This document shows, one piece after another, positions 1 to 8,154 of a DNA stretch of 64,000 bases. Location: positions 2,686,001 through 2,750,000 of the forward strand of contig NZ_CP031167.1 of assembly GCF_004346925.1 (NCBI RefSeq), read 5' to 3'. A program made the translations under genes and the position numbers. Positions within the stretch are counted from its first letter, which is position 1. The number at the start of each line of letters is the position of its first letter. The notes beneath the pieces are model-generated. The model had not been told where the DNA came from. It worked only from the letters and a program-made list of their open reading frames with translations, and searched no databases. This DNA is from Stenotrophomonas sp. ASS1 (GTDB taxonomy: Bacteria; Pseudomonadota; Gammaproteobacteria; Xanthomonadales; Xanthomonadaceae).

Positions 1-437
1 TGGACAGCCTGCGCGTGGCCGAGGCCCTGCAGCAGCGCCTGCAACTGGAAGACCGCACGCTGGATGTGTTCGTGCAGGTCAACACCTCGGCCGAACCGAG
101 CAAGTACGGACTGGAACCCGACGCAGTCGAGGCCTTCGTGCAGCAGCTGCCGGCCTTCGATCGCCTGCGCGTGCGCGGCCTGATGACCCTGGCCATCTTC
201 ACCCCCGAGGTCGAGCGCGTGCGCGCCTGCTTCGTGCGCCTACGTGACCTGCGCGACCAGCTGCAGCGCGTCGCCCCACCCGGCCTTGACCTGTCGCAGC
301 TGTCGATGGGCATGTCCGGTGATTTCGAAGTGGCCATCGAGGAAGGTGCCACCGTGGTCCGCGTCGGCCAGGCCATCTTCGGTGCCCGCGCCACCCCGGA
401 CAGCTTCTACTGGCCGAACAGCGGAGCCCCGGCATGA
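1..437 (+). CDS. yggS: YggS family PLP homeostasis protein (3' part)
   Basis: Pyridoxal-phosphate-binding protein of the YggS/PLPBP family, which buffers intracellular PLP; it is cytosolic and has no known catalytic activity. The frame is already open at base 3, so the window starts inside the gene and the PLP lysine lies upstream. About 145 C-terminal residues remain. Visible family signatures are QVNTSAEPSKYGLEP, RGLMTLA, the phosphate-binding SMGMSGDFEVAIEEGAT stretch, and VRVGQAIFGAR near the end. The stop overlaps the start of the amidotransferase gene by four bases (ATGA), so the two are probably cotranslated. A GTG at base 15 is internal to the gene, not its start. Confidence 0.9.
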   Translation, partial: DSLRVAEALQQRLQLEDRTLDVFVQVNTSAEPSKYGLEPDAVEAFVQQLPAFDRLRVRGLMTLAIFTPEVERVRACFVRLRDLRDQLQRVAPPGLDLSQLSMGMSGDFEVAIEEGATVVRVGQAIFGARATPDSFYWPNSGAPA

Positions 438-1135
438 AGCACGCGGTTGTGCTGCAACACGTTGCCTTTGAAGACCTCGGCACCCTGCAACCGTTGCTGC
501 TGGCCCAAGGCTGGCAGCTGCAGGTGCTGCAGGCCGGTATCGACGCGCTGGACTCCGCCGCAACAGCCGACCTGCTGGTGGTGCTGGGCGGCCCGATCAG
601 TGCCAATGACACAGCGACCTATCCCTTCGTCACCGACAGCATCGCCCTGCTGCAGCGCCGGCTGCAGCAGCAGCGGCCAACCCTGGGCATCTGCCTGGGT
701 GCACAACTGATGGCGCGTGCACTCGGTGCCAGTGTCGCTCCCAGCGGCGGCAAGGAGATCGGCTTTGCGCCACTGCTGCTGACCGATGAAGGCCAGCGCT
801 CGCCGCTGCAGGCCCTGCAGGGCATTCCGGTACTGCATTGGCATGGTGAGGCGTTCGACCTTCCGGCCGGTGCACGCCGCCTGGCCAGCACGCCGGCCTG
901 CCGCCACCAGGCCTTCGCCATCGGCAACCACGCACTGGCCCTGCAATGCCATCCGGAACTGGACGCCCGCCAGTTCGAGCGTTGGCTGGTCGGCCACACG
1001 CTGGAGCTGGCCCAGGCCGGCATCGATCCGAATGATCTGCGCGCGCAGGCGCGTCGCTATGGCGCACCACTGGCCGCGGCCGCCACCGCGATGTTCGACC
1101 ATTGGCTGCAGGACCTGCCGGAGACACCGCGATGA
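434..1135 (+). CDS. Class I glutamine amidotransferase (GuaA-type GATase domain)
   Basis: Stand-alone triad-type amidotransferase of 233 residues that would release ammonia from glutamine, or act as a gamma-glutamyl hydrolase. The nucleophile elbow GICLGAQ places Cys87, and the His/Glu pair is HPE at residues 173-175. An oxyanion-type LGGP lies at residues 51-54. There is no synthetase domain, so this is not GMP synthase itself but one of the single-domain GMP synthase-like amidotransferases. It overlaps its neighbours by ATGA on both sides (434-437 and 1132-1135), which argues for one transcript with yggS and the small gene downstream. The substrate cannot be told from sequence. Confidence 0.85.
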   Translation: MKHAVVLQHVAFEDLGTLQPLLLAQGWQLQVLQAGIDALDSAATADLLVVLGGPISANDTATYPFVTDSIALLQRRLQQQRPTLGICLGAQLMARALGASVAPSGGKEIGFAPLLLTDEGQRSPLQALQGIPVLHWHGEAFDLPAGARRLASTPACRHQAFAIGNHALALQCHPELDARQFERWLVGHTLELAQAGIDPNDLRAQARRYGAPLAAAATAMFDHWLQDLPETPR

Positions 1136-1356
1136 ACTATCGATTGCAGATCCACCGCGATGGCGTCTATTGGGGCCACTTCGACTGCAGCGGCCCTGAT
1201 GCCCTGCAGCGCATGGACGCCATCGCGGCACAACTGCCTGCGGATCAGGGCTTCCAGCTGAAACGGCAGAAAGGTGTTGGCGAAGAGCGCATCCTGTCCA
1301 GCAATGCCGACGGCCTGCGCGTACTGGCTTCGCAGATCCAGTACCGCGACCTCTGA
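1132..1356 (+). CDS. Small conserved hypothetical protein (74 aa)
   Basis: A 74-residue acidic/polar protein beginning MNYRLQIHRDGVYWGHF. It starts at an ATG that overlaps the stop of the amidotransferase gene (ATGA), which favours this start over one 30 bases upstream. It has no signal peptide, membrane segment or cysteine cluster. I do not recognise the family. The tight coupling suggests a function linked to the amidotransferase. Immediately downstream lies a pair of REP palindromes. Confidence 0.7.
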   Translation: MNYRLQIHRDGVYWGHFDCSGPDALQRMDAIAAQLPADQGFQLKRQKGVGEERILSSNADGLRVLASQIQYRDL

Positions 1357-1367
1357 TGATCGTCACG

Positions 1368-1421
1368 GTAGTGCCGGCCGCTGGCCGGTACTCGAATCTG
1401 CCGGCCAGCGGCCGGCACTAC
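1368..1421. repeat. SMAG-type REP pair (inverted)
   Basis: Two GTAG-ended palindromes head to head: GTAGTGCCGGCCGCTGGCCGG, then CCGGCCAGCGGCCGGCACTAC on the opposite strand. This is the short intergenic repeat typical of S. maltophilia. The frame of the next gene happens to stay open through it, which could mislead start calling. Confidence 0.9.
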
Positions 1422-1454
1422 CGCGGCTGTTCGGCCGCGTGCGAAGCTTCACCG

Positions 1455-1961
1455 ATGCTGACCCTGCAACGCGGCAACCACCACGGACTGCTCATCGCCC
1501 CGCGCTGGCCCTCCACCCGCATCCAACTGGAAGAAGAGGTACTGCAACGCCTGCTCGACGCGCAGGCAATGCTGCCTGTGGGGCTGCGGCTACTGCTCAC
1601 CCGTGGCTTCGAACCCAGCCACAGCCGTCTCGGTGGCTTCCGCCGCCTGGTGCGTCGGCTCGGCATCACCCTCTTCCGTGCCTGTTATCCGCAGCGCCGG
1701 GATGAAGTCGACGCCATCTTCGGTGCCAACGGCCACGACATCGATGGCCGTCATGTCGATGTCTCACTGGTACTGCACGGCAAGCGGCTGCGGCTGCTGC
1801 CCCTGGGCGTGTTCACCCCACTGCGCTGGCAGGATCGTCGCGTTGCCCTTCATTCCGAAGCCGTCGCGCAGGTGAAGCGCAGCCTGCAGCAGTGCGGCTT
1901 CGAGCTGCATCACAACGCCACCGAAGCCCTGCAGATCCACTGCGACTATCGTCCGCGCTGA
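1455..1961 (+). CDS. Peptidase M15 (VanX/DacA-like) family protein, degenerate motifs
   Basis: A 168-residue cytosolic-looking protein starting MLTLQRGNHHGLLIAP. The frame is open further upstream, but that part is the REP palindrome, so ATG 1455 is preferred. The pattern of a central arginine stretch, then HDIDGRHVDVSL, then a C-terminal IHCDYR, resembles the zinc site layout of M15 D-Ala-D-Ala peptidases (HxxGxAxD and ExHW). However, the first motif has one extra residue and the second lacks the usual Glu and Trp. It is either a divergent dipeptidase or an inactive relative. The assignment rests on motif layout only. Confidence 0.5.
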   Translation: MLTLQRGNHHGLLIAPRWPSTRIQLEEEVLQRLLDAQAMLPVGLRLLLTRGFEPSHSRLGGFRRLVRRLGITLFRACYPQRRDEVDAIFGANGHDIDGRHVDVSLVLHGKRLRLLPLGVFTPLRWQDRRVALHSEAVAQVKRSLQQCGFELHHNATEALQIHCDYRPR

Positions 1962-2002
1962 CGCCGCGGTGACCCATGCGTGCCGTGCCTCGCGCCATGG
2001 AT

Positions 2003-2021
2003 GCAAATGATTCTCTTTTGC
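2003..2021 (+). promoter_or_regulatory. Probable Fur box
   Basis: GCAAATGATTCTCTTTTGC matches the 19-bp Fur consensus GATAATGATAATCATTATC at 12 positions. It lies about 65 bases upstream of the sigma-factor start in an otherwise GC-rich stretch. The position fits iron repression of the sigma/anti-sigma/receptor operon. Confidence 0.65.
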
Positions 2022-2085
2022 TGTAAGGTGCAGCCGCTGCCCTTGCCGCCGCGGGCTGTTCCCTTTCCCAGTTGTCGCCCGCCCC

Positions 2086-2595
2086 GTGTCCACGCCTGTC
2101 GAACCGACGGATGTCGCGCAGCTGTGCGCGGCCCATTACCGGCCGCTGCACGCCCATGTCCGCCGCAAACTCCCGCAACGCAGCGACGCCGATGACGTCG
2201 TCCAGGAAACCTGGCTGCGTGTCGTCAAAGTCGCCGCCAGCGGCCTGCTGAGCAACGGCCGCGCCTATCTGTACCGCGTCGCCCACAACCTGATCGCGGA
2301 TCACTACCGGCAGCGCCAGCGCCGTCGCGAAGAGGTACTGGATGACACGCAGCTGCAGGCCATCGCCGATCCTGCACCACTGCCCGAGCAGCGACTGCTC
2401 GACGCCGAACAGCTGCGCCGCCTCGACGCGATCATCGCCGCGCTGCCACCGCGCTCGCGCCAGGTGTTCCTGCTGGCGCGGGTTGAACAGTTGGCGCTGG
2501 CCGAGATCGGGCGCCAGCTCGGCATCAGCCGGCAGACCGCGCATGGCCATCTGCTGCGCGCACTGGTCGCCCTGCAGCAGGTGCCGGGCGCATGA
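2086..2595 (+). CDS. ECF RNA polymerase sigma factor, FecI type
   Basis: A 169-residue extracytoplasmic-function sigma factor. Region 2 is seen around residues 15-75 (DADDVVQETWLRV, then AYLYRVAHNLIADHYR) and region 4 around residues 115-165 (LPPRSRQVFLLARVEQLALAEIGRQLGIS with a helix-turn-helix). It would direct RNA polymerase to the receptor promoter when the anti-sigma factor signals iron-source binding. GTG 2086 gives a normal FecI length. It overlaps the FecR-like gene by ATGA, the usual FecI/FecR coupling. The upstream Fur box predicts expression under iron limitation. Confidence 0.92.
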   Translation: MSTPVEPTDVAQLCAAHYRPLHAHVRRKLPQRSDADDVVQETWLRVVKVAASGLLSNGRAYLYRVAHNLIADHYRQRQRRREEVLDDTQLQAIADPAPLPEQRLLDAEQLRRLDAIIAALPPRSRQVFLLARVEQLALAEIGRQLGISRQTAHGHLLRALVALQQVPGA

Positions 2596-3518
2596 GCCTG
2601 GACGCGATCGCGCGCGAAGCTGCACGCTGGTGGCTGGACGGGCACGACGGTGGCCGCGACGAGAACGCGTTCGAGCAGTGGTACCAGGCCGACCCCCGCC
2701 ATGCTGCGCAGTACCGGCATCTGCAACACCTGTGGCAGGCCGGTGCGACGCTGCCCAGCCTGCAGCGGCAACAGCAGCGCAGGCAACGCCGTCGCCTGCG
2801 CGAAGCCGGCATTGCGGTTCTGTTGCTGTGCGCGCTGGGTCTCTACAGCCGCCATGTGTCGCCGCCTGTAGCGCAGGTCCTGCGAACGGCCGCTGGCGAG
2901 ATCCGCGAGGAGACCCTTCGGGATGGCTCGCATGTCCTGCTGTCACCCGGCAGCGAAGTGAAGGTGCGCATCGATGGGCAGCGCCGCCAGCTCCAGCTGC
3001 AGCGCGGCCAGGCCTGGTTCCAGGTCGCCGCCGATGCCGACCGGCCCTTCCAGGTGCATACCCCACAGGGCACCGTCACTGCACTGGGGACCGCATTCGA
3101 TCTTGCCGTGCAGGGCAACAGCAGCGTGGTCACCGTTACCGAGCATCGCGTGCGCGTGGACAGCGGCAACGTCAGCATGCTGGCTGACCACGGCGAACAG
3201 CTGCGCTTCGATGGGCAGGCAACAGCCCATGCAACAACGACCGCCCCCGGAGCATTGGCCTGGCGCGAGCGGCGCCTGCATTGGGTCTCGGCCCCACTGG
3301 CCGACGTCACGCAGGGCCTGGACCGCTGGCATGGCGGGCACACGTGGGTCGTCGGCGAGCAGCTGCGCCAGCAGCCGGTCACCCTGCTTGGCAGTGCCGA
3401 CGGTGCGGCCGGCAACCGCGACCAGTTGGCCACTCAGTTGCAGGTGCGCGTGCTGCGCCTCGGCGCGGGCATACAGGTGTGGCTGCCGCCACGCAGGGAA
3501 CAGCGTGATGGACCCTGA
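2592..3518 (+). CDS. FecR-family anti-sigma factor / sigma regulator
   Basis: Inner-membrane regulator of 308 residues. The N-terminal cytoplasmic part carries the DUF4880-like segment (AREAARWWLDGHDGG, then FEQWYQADPRHAAQYRHL). A single membrane helix lies near residues 73-88 (AGIAVLLLCALGLYSR). The periplasmic FecR domain follows (TAAGEIREETLRDGSHVLL, then VHTPQGTVTALGTAFDL). In this family the periplasmic part senses the N-terminal domain of the TonB receptor and releases the sigma factor. It sits between the sigma gene (ATGA overlap) and the receptor gene (64-bp gap), as expected for a cell-surface signalling system. Confidence 0.93.
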   Translation: MSLDAIAREAARWWLDGHDGGRDENAFEQWYQADPRHAAQYRHLQHLWQAGATLPSLQRQQQRRQRRRLREAGIAVLLLCALGLYSRHVSPPVAQVLRTAAGEIREETLRDGSHVLLSPGSEVKVRIDGQRRQLQLQRGQAWFQVAADADRPFQVHTPQGTVTALGTAFDLAVQGNSSVVTVTEHRVRVDSGNVSMLADHGEQLRFDGQATAHATTTAPGALAWRERRLHWVSAPLADVTQGLDRWHGGHTWVVGEQLRQQPVTLLGSADGAAGNRDQLATQLQVRVLRLGAGIQVWLPPRREQRDGP

Positions 3519-3582
3519 CATCCGGCCTGCGGCTGCGTCTACCCAGGATGACGACGCTCTGCGTCAGCCCCTGGAGCCCCCG

Positions 3583-6054
3583 ATGCTGTGCCCCCGCCCC
3601 CTTGTCCTCGCCCTGTCGCTGGCCTGTACCAGTGCCCTTCCGCTGCTGCCCGGCAGTGCCCACGCACAGACCGCCACCCGTACCTACGATCTGCCCGCAC
3701 AGCCGCTGGCTGCCGCGCTGGATGCCTACAGCCGGCTGACCGGAGTCGATCTGGTGATCGGCGCGGCGCTGCCCGCTGGCCATTCGGCGCCTGCGCTGCG
3801 CGGTGACTTCGACGATGCGCAGGCCCTGTCGCGCCTGTTGGCAGGCAGCGGCCTGCGCCCGCGCTTCGTCGATGCGCGTCGTGCCGCCCTGGAGCCGGCA
3901 CCGGCTGAACGCGCCGATGGCAGCCGTCGCACTGGCCCGCTGCGTGTGCAGGGTACTACCGCACACGGTCAGGCACCGGGTGCCGGCGCCAGTCAATATG
4001 TACCGGCCACCCGCGATGGCTTTGCGCCCTCGGTGGGCAGCGAGCGCGTGGCGATGGCCGAACGCCAGGAAGGCAACAGCCTGCTGCGTTCGATGCCGGG
4101 CACCCACAGCTTCCATTCGCGCAGTCAACCTGGCCTGCAGGTCAACATCCGCGGCATGACCGGTGCCGGCCGGGTCAACACCATGATCGACGGTGTCACC
4201 CAGACCTTCCGCAACAATGCCGGGCACGGCTCGGGCGGCCCGTTCGCCTATGTCGATCCCTTCCTGCTGGCCGGTGTGGACGTGCAGCGCGGTGCGGTCG
4301 CCGGTGGTGATGGCGCCGGCACGCTGGCCGGCAGTGCCAACTTCCGCACGCTGGACATCGACGATCTGCTCGGCGAGGGGCGCGACTGGGGCCTGCGTGC
4401 GGGCTACCGCCACGGCAACAACGGCTACGGCAGTGGCCGTACCTTCGCCGGTGCCTGGCGCCACAGCGAAGAGGGTGGCGACCGCCAGTTCGGCCTGCTG
4501 GCCGCCGCCAGCAGCAGCCGCAGCAGCGAATACGCGACCGCACGCGGGCAGAAGAACAACGCCGATCCGGGCAGCCAGCAGCCCAGCAGCTGGCTGTTGA
4601 AGGCGCGCCTGCAGCCCAGCGACCAGCATCGGCTGGACCTGAGCCACATGCGTTACGAAAACGACTTCTACCACAACTATCCGTGGCAGATTTCCGCGCG
4701 CAACCAGCGCGCCAGTTACCACTACACACCCTATTCGCCGTGGATCGACCTGCGTGCGACCTTCGCCAGCAACAAGACCCGGCTGTTCTACCCGCCGGTG
4801 GAGGACTCCAGCTACATCGGCCGCCGCACCCACAGCAGCCTTAGCAGCTGGACCGTGGACAACACCAGCCGCTTCGACATCGGTGCACTGCAGGCGCGCT
4901 GGAACACCGGCATCAAGCACCAATCGGACATCTATGTGGCCGATACGCCCATCCTGCGCGGTGCCAACCCGCAGGGTCGCAGCCAGCTGGACAGTGTGTT
5001 CAGCACGCTGGAGCTGCAGTACGACATCTATGCCCTGACCGCAGGACTGCGCCAGGACCGCTTCGGCATCCGTGGTCACATCCCGGTGTGCTCGGATGTG
5101 CCCGGCCAGTGCGCGGAGATCAATGGCGGCGACATCGACGTGCGTCGCACAGAGCGCGCACTCAGCCCGAGCCTGGCGGTTTCACTGCAGGCCACCGACT
5201 GGCTGCAGCTGTTCGCCGAGGTCTCGCGCACGTCGCGGCCGCCGCGCGTGCAGGAAATGTTCTTCGAGAAGATCCCGCTGGAGGACGCCAGCGTCGCCGA
5301 CGGCATCGGCGCCAATCCGTTCCTGCGCCGCGAGCGCTCGCGCAACCTGCAGTTCGGCGCCAACCTCAGCACCGACTCGCTGCTGGTCGACGGTGACCTG
5401 GCACAACTGCGGGTCACCCGCTTCGACAACCGCATCCGCGACTACATCAAGCCGCAGTACCTGCTGATCGTGCATCCGCCGGAAGTGGAACCGTTCGTGG
5501 TGCCGATCGACAGCGATCCGCAGCTCAATGCCTGGACCGATGTGCTGGACGCCGACGACTTCAGCGCCACCACGCGCTGGATGAACCACCCCGGCGTGGT
5601 GCGCATGCGCGGCATCGAACTGGAAGCCCATTACGCCAGCGAGCACTACCACGCCACGCTGAGCTGGACCCGCTCGCGCACCAGCGCGCCGGCCATCGAG
5701 TTCGTCAACCTGGAAGACATCACTGCCCTGCCCGACCGCTACTGGACGCTGGACGTGGGCGGCCGCTGGTGGCAGCAGCGCGTGCAGGCCGGCCTGCGCG
5801 CCGAGTACTCCGGCCCGACCGAGGAAGGCTACGACTTCTTCCAGACCCGCAAGACCGGCGGCACCGGCGTGCTGCTGGACTTCTACGCCAGCTTCAAGCC
5901 GCAGGCCAACACCACGCTGTGGCTGAACATCGAAAACCTGCAGAACAAGGCCTATGACAACAATGCCTCGATCGACAGCATCTTCAGTCCGATCCTGGAC
6001 CGCGGCAACGGCCGTGGCCGCACCGTCTCGATGGGCGTCAATGTGGCGTTCTAG
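3583..6054 (+). CDS. TonB-dependent heme/hemoprotein receptor with STN signalling domain
   Basis: Outer-membrane receptor of 823 residues. It has a signal peptide ending near AHAQ (residue 29) and a secretin/TonB short N-terminal (STN) domain at about residues 35-105 (YDLPAQPLAAALDAYSRLTG). A plug follows (NSLLRSMPGTHSFHSRSQPG, then QVNIRGMTG and IDGV), then a long 22-strand-type barrel ending in a C-terminal phenylalanine (VNVAF). The barrel style and the DGVTQTFRNN region fit the hemoglobin/heme receptor group. The STN domain would contact the FecR-like protein. ATG 3583 is chosen because it starts the signal peptide; the longer open frame upstream overlaps fecR. The exact ligand is inferred, not shown. 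Confidence 0.9.
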   Translation: MLCPRPLVLALSLACTSALPLLPGSAHAQTATRTYDLPAQPLAAALDAYSRLTGVDLVIGAALPAGHSAPALRGDFDDAQALSRLLAGSGLRPRFVDARRAALEPAPAERADGSRRTGPLRVQGTTAHGQAPGAGASQYVPATRDGFAPSVGSERVAMAERQEGNSLLRSMPGTHSFHSRSQPGLQVNIRGMTGAGRVNTMIDGVTQTFRNNAGHGSGGPFAYVDPFLLAGVDVQRGAVAGGDGAGTLAGSANFRTLDIDDLLGEGRDWGLRAGYRHGNNGYGSGRTFAGAWRHSEEGGDRQFGLLAAASSSRSSEYATARGQKNNADPGSQQPSSWLLKARLQPSDQHRLDLSHMRYENDFYHNYPWQISARNQRASYHYTPYSPWIDLRATFASNKTRLFYPPVEDSSYIGRRTHSSLSSWTVDNTSRFDIGALQARWNTGIKHQSDIYVADTPILRGANPQGRSQLDSVFSTLELQYDIYALTAGLRQDRFGIRGHIPVCSDVPGQCAEINGGDIDVRRTERALSPSLAVSLQATDWLQLFAEVSRTSRPPRVQEMFFEKIPLEDASVADGIGANPFLRRERSRNLQFGANLSTDSLLVDGDLAQLRVTRFDNRIRDYIKPQYLLIVHPPEVEPFVVPIDSDPQLNAWTDVLDADDFSATTRWMNHPGVVRMRGIELEAHYASEHYHATLSWTRSRTSAPAIEFVNLEDITALPDRYWTLDVGGRWWQQRVQAGLRAEYSGPTEEGYDFFQTRKTGGTGVLLDFYASFKPQANTTLWLNIENLQNKAYDNNASIDSIFSPILDRGNGRGRTVSMGVNVAF

Positions 6055-6841
6055 CCGCCACTGGCTGCCGCTGTGCCTGCTCGCGCTCGCGTCGATGGCC
6101 AGCGCGCAGCCGATGCCCGGCAAGGTGCTGGACCTCGCCAGCGGCCAGACCCTGGACGAAGCTGCGTTCGTGAAGCGCGCAGCGAACGCTCCGCGACTGC
6201 TGCTGGGCGAACGCCACGACCTGGCCGGTGACCACGCTGCCCAGCGCTGGCTGCTGCACGCGCTGCAGCAGCAGCGTCCACAAGGCGCGCTGGTGCTGGA
6301 GATGATTGCCAGCGAACGCCAGCCGCGCCTGCAGCGGGTGCAGCGCTGGCTGGCCAAGGGCAACCATGCCGACGGTGCGCGCCTGCAGGAGTTGCTGGGC
6401 TGGGATACACGATGGCCGTGGACCGCCTACGGCGGGCTGGTGCAGGACGCCACCGCTGCCGGCATCCCCTTGTTCGGCGGCAATCTCGCGCGCGTCGAGG
6501 TCAACGCCCACCTGGCGTCCGCTGATGCGGCGCGGTTCCCGGTGCCCGCCGCCCGCCAACGCCTGTCGGATGTGGTACTGGCCCAGCACGCAGACGCGGC
6601 ACCGATGCTGGAAGGGATGCTGGCCGTGCAACAGGCCCGCGACACGCGCATGGCACAGGTGCTGACCGCAGCACCCACACCCGCGCTGCTGGTAGCCGGT
6701 CGCTGGCATGTGCTGCGCGGCACCGGGGTGCCGGGCTACCTGTCACCGGATACGCCTGCGCTGGTGATCGCATTGGCCTCGCCGGGTGAAACCGTCGGTG
6801 CTGCTGATGCCGATCTGCTGTGGGTGCTGGACGATGAGTGA
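6041..6841 (+). CDS. ChaN-family iron/heme-regulated exported protein
   Basis: A 266-residue exported protein with a signal peptide (MWRSSRHWLPLCLLALASMASA). It matches the ChaN/Tiki-like fold: LLLGERHDLAGDH near the start, VLEMI, then TAYGGLVQDATAAGIPLFGGN and the late GRWHVLRGTGVPGYL. Known ChaN proteins bind two stacked hemes and accompany heme uptake systems. It starts inside the last codons of the receptor gene (14-base overlap) and its stop overlaps the TonB gene, so it is translated as part of the operon. The signal peptide lacks a lipobox cysteine, so it is probably periplasmic rather than a lipoprotein. Confidence 0.85.
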   Translation: MWRSSRHWLPLCLLALASMASAQPMPGKVLDLASGQTLDEAAFVKRAANAPRLLLGERHDLAGDHAAQRWLLHALQQQRPQGALVLEMIASERQPRLQRVQRWLAKGNHADGARLQELLGWDTRWPWTAYGGLVQDATAAGIPLFGGNLARVEVNAHLASADAARFPVPAARQRLSDVVLAQHADAAPMLEGMLAVQQARDTRMAQVLTAAPTPALLVAGRWHVLRGTGVPGYLSPDTPALVIALASPGETVGAADADLLWVLDDE

Positions 6842-7547
6842 GCGCGGCCAACACTGGCAGGCGATCGTGATCACCGTCGTCCTGCACCTGCTGCCCCTGC
6901 TGCTGTTGGTGCACTGGGTTGCAATGCCGCCGATGCTGCCACCGCCGGAGCAGGACGTGCGCATCAGCCTGCGCCTGCTGGCACCGGCCACGCCGCCACA
7001 GCCCGTAGAGGAGCGCCAGGCCGATACCCCCAGCCAGGCGCAGCAGGCGCGTGCATCGCAACCGACCAAGTCGCCGCCACCACCGAAGCCTACCGCCGCG
7101 CGCGAGGGCGAGTTGGCCGCCAGCGAAACGGGCGGGACGGGTCGAAAGCCGCTGCCGGTCGCCCCGCCTGCGGCCGCGACCGATGCAAGTCCCGCACCGG
7201 CATCGATCACGGCCGCGCCGCCCGCTCCAGACGCGCCACCGGCGGACTTCCAGGCCGGCGCCGCCAGCGACCAGTGGGAAGCCCGCCTGATGGCGCGGCT
7301 GGAGCGTTACCGCTATTACCCTGCCGCCGCGCGCTCGCGCCGGCAGCAGGGCACTGCCTGGGTCAGGGCCAGCATCGACCGCGAAGGTCGCCTGCTGGCG
7401 CTGCGGCTGGAGCAGTCCAGTGGCCAGCCGATGCTCGATGACGCTGCGCTGCAGACCTTCCGTCGCGCGCAGCCGCTGCCGCCCATTCCCGATGAACTGA
7501 AGGCACCACAGGAACTGGTGGTGCCGGTGGAGTACTACCTGCGCTAG
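6834..7547 (+). CDS. tonB: TonB energy transducer
   Basis: A 237-residue TonB protein. It has one N-terminal membrane anchor (residues 9-29, AIVITVVLHLLPLLLLVHWV), a long Pro/Ala-rich periplasmic spacer (about residues 30-150), and a C-terminal TonB domain (YRYYPAAARSRRQQGTAWV, then GQPMLDDAALQTFRRAQPLP). It delivers proton-motive force from ExbB/ExbD to the receptor. No exbB or exbD is present here, so it must use a set encoded elsewhere. It overlaps the ChaN gene and ends convergently with the RidA gene: the two stop codons share CTAG at 7544-7547. It is probably a TonB dedicated to the receptor of this operon. Confidence 0.9.
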   Translation: MSERGQHWQAIVITVVLHLLPLLLLVHWVAMPPMLPPPEQDVRISLRLLAPATPPQPVEERQADTPSQAQQARASQPTKSPPPPKPTAAREGELAASETGGTGRKPLPVAPPAAATDASPAPASITAAPPAPDAPPADFQAGAASDQWEARLMARLERYRYYPAAARSRRQQGTAWVRASIDREGRLLALRLEQSSGQPMLDDAALQTFRRAQPLPPIPDELKAPQELVVPVEYYLR

Positions 7548-7978
7548 GCGGCGTAGGCCTCCGCCTCGATCTCGAACAGCATGCCGTCCAACGCCAGTCG
7601 CGGCACCGGGATCAGCGTGCAGGTGGGCGCCGCGCGGTTCGGCCAGCGCCGTCGCACCTGGTGGGCGATGATGCCCAGCCGGTCCTCATCGTGGTCGACC
7701 ACCAGGATGCGCAGCCGCGCCACATCGGCCAGACTTGCCTGCGCCGATCGCAGCGCGGTCTGCAGGTTGTCCAGCGCCTGCCCGACCTGTTCTTCGAAGC
7801 CGGGCGAGAGGCGGCCCTGGGCATCTTCGCCGCCCTGCCCTGCGACATGGATCACCCGCGCCGGCAGGCGCACCACCGCCACGTGAGAGTAGCCGTTGGC
7901 CGAAGGATCGTAGAGACCCGGTGGATTGAACAGTTCCATCAGGCCATGGCTGAGGTCCGGTGTGGTCAGCAGGTTCAT
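7544..7978 (-). CDS. RidA/YjgF family protein
   Basis: RidA-superfamily protein of about 144 residues (MNLLTTPDLSHGLMELFNPPG start). Family features are YSHVAVVRLPARVIHVAGQ, the QVGQALDNLQTALRSAQASLADVARLRILVVDH core, and a late PVPRLALDGMLFEIEAEAYA. The residue usually an arginine that binds the substrate carboxylate is replaced in this subgroup (TLIPVPRLA), so classic imine deaminase activity is uncertain. The start was chosen to give a normal family length; the frame is open 42 bases further upstream. It is convergent with tonB and monocistronic in appearance. Confidence 0.8.
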   Translation of the reverse strand: MNLLTTPDLSHGLMELFNPPGLYDPSANGYSHVAVVRLPARVIHVAGQGGEDAQGRLSPGFEEQVGQALDNLQTALRSAQASLADVARLRILVVDHDEDRLGIIAHQVRRRWPNRAAPTCTLIPVPRLALDGMLFEIEAEAYAA

Positions 7979-8124
7979 GCCGCGCGCCTCGTGGGGGATG
8001 CCGGCAGTCTGTGACCTCAACTCCGGTTGAGGTCAAATGGGTCCTGTGCAACAGAGTAGTCCGCCATGCGCAACGATCGCGCGTTCCCGTGGACTCGAGC
8101 CTGCTCGACTTCCACCGACCAGAA

Positions 8125-8144
8125 GCAGTCGAGCAAGACTCTAC
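8125..8144. repeat. GTAG-type REP unit (GTAGAGTC variant)
   Basis: GCAGTCGAGCAAGACTCTAC, the reverse complement of a GTAGAGTCTTGCTCGACTGC unit, lies between the RidA and CDF genes (a 176-base gap). Similar units occur at 35645 and 36069. A degenerate partner (CTCGAGCCTGCTCGACT) precedes it. Confidence 0.65.
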
Positions 8145-8154
8145 AGAAGCGTGG

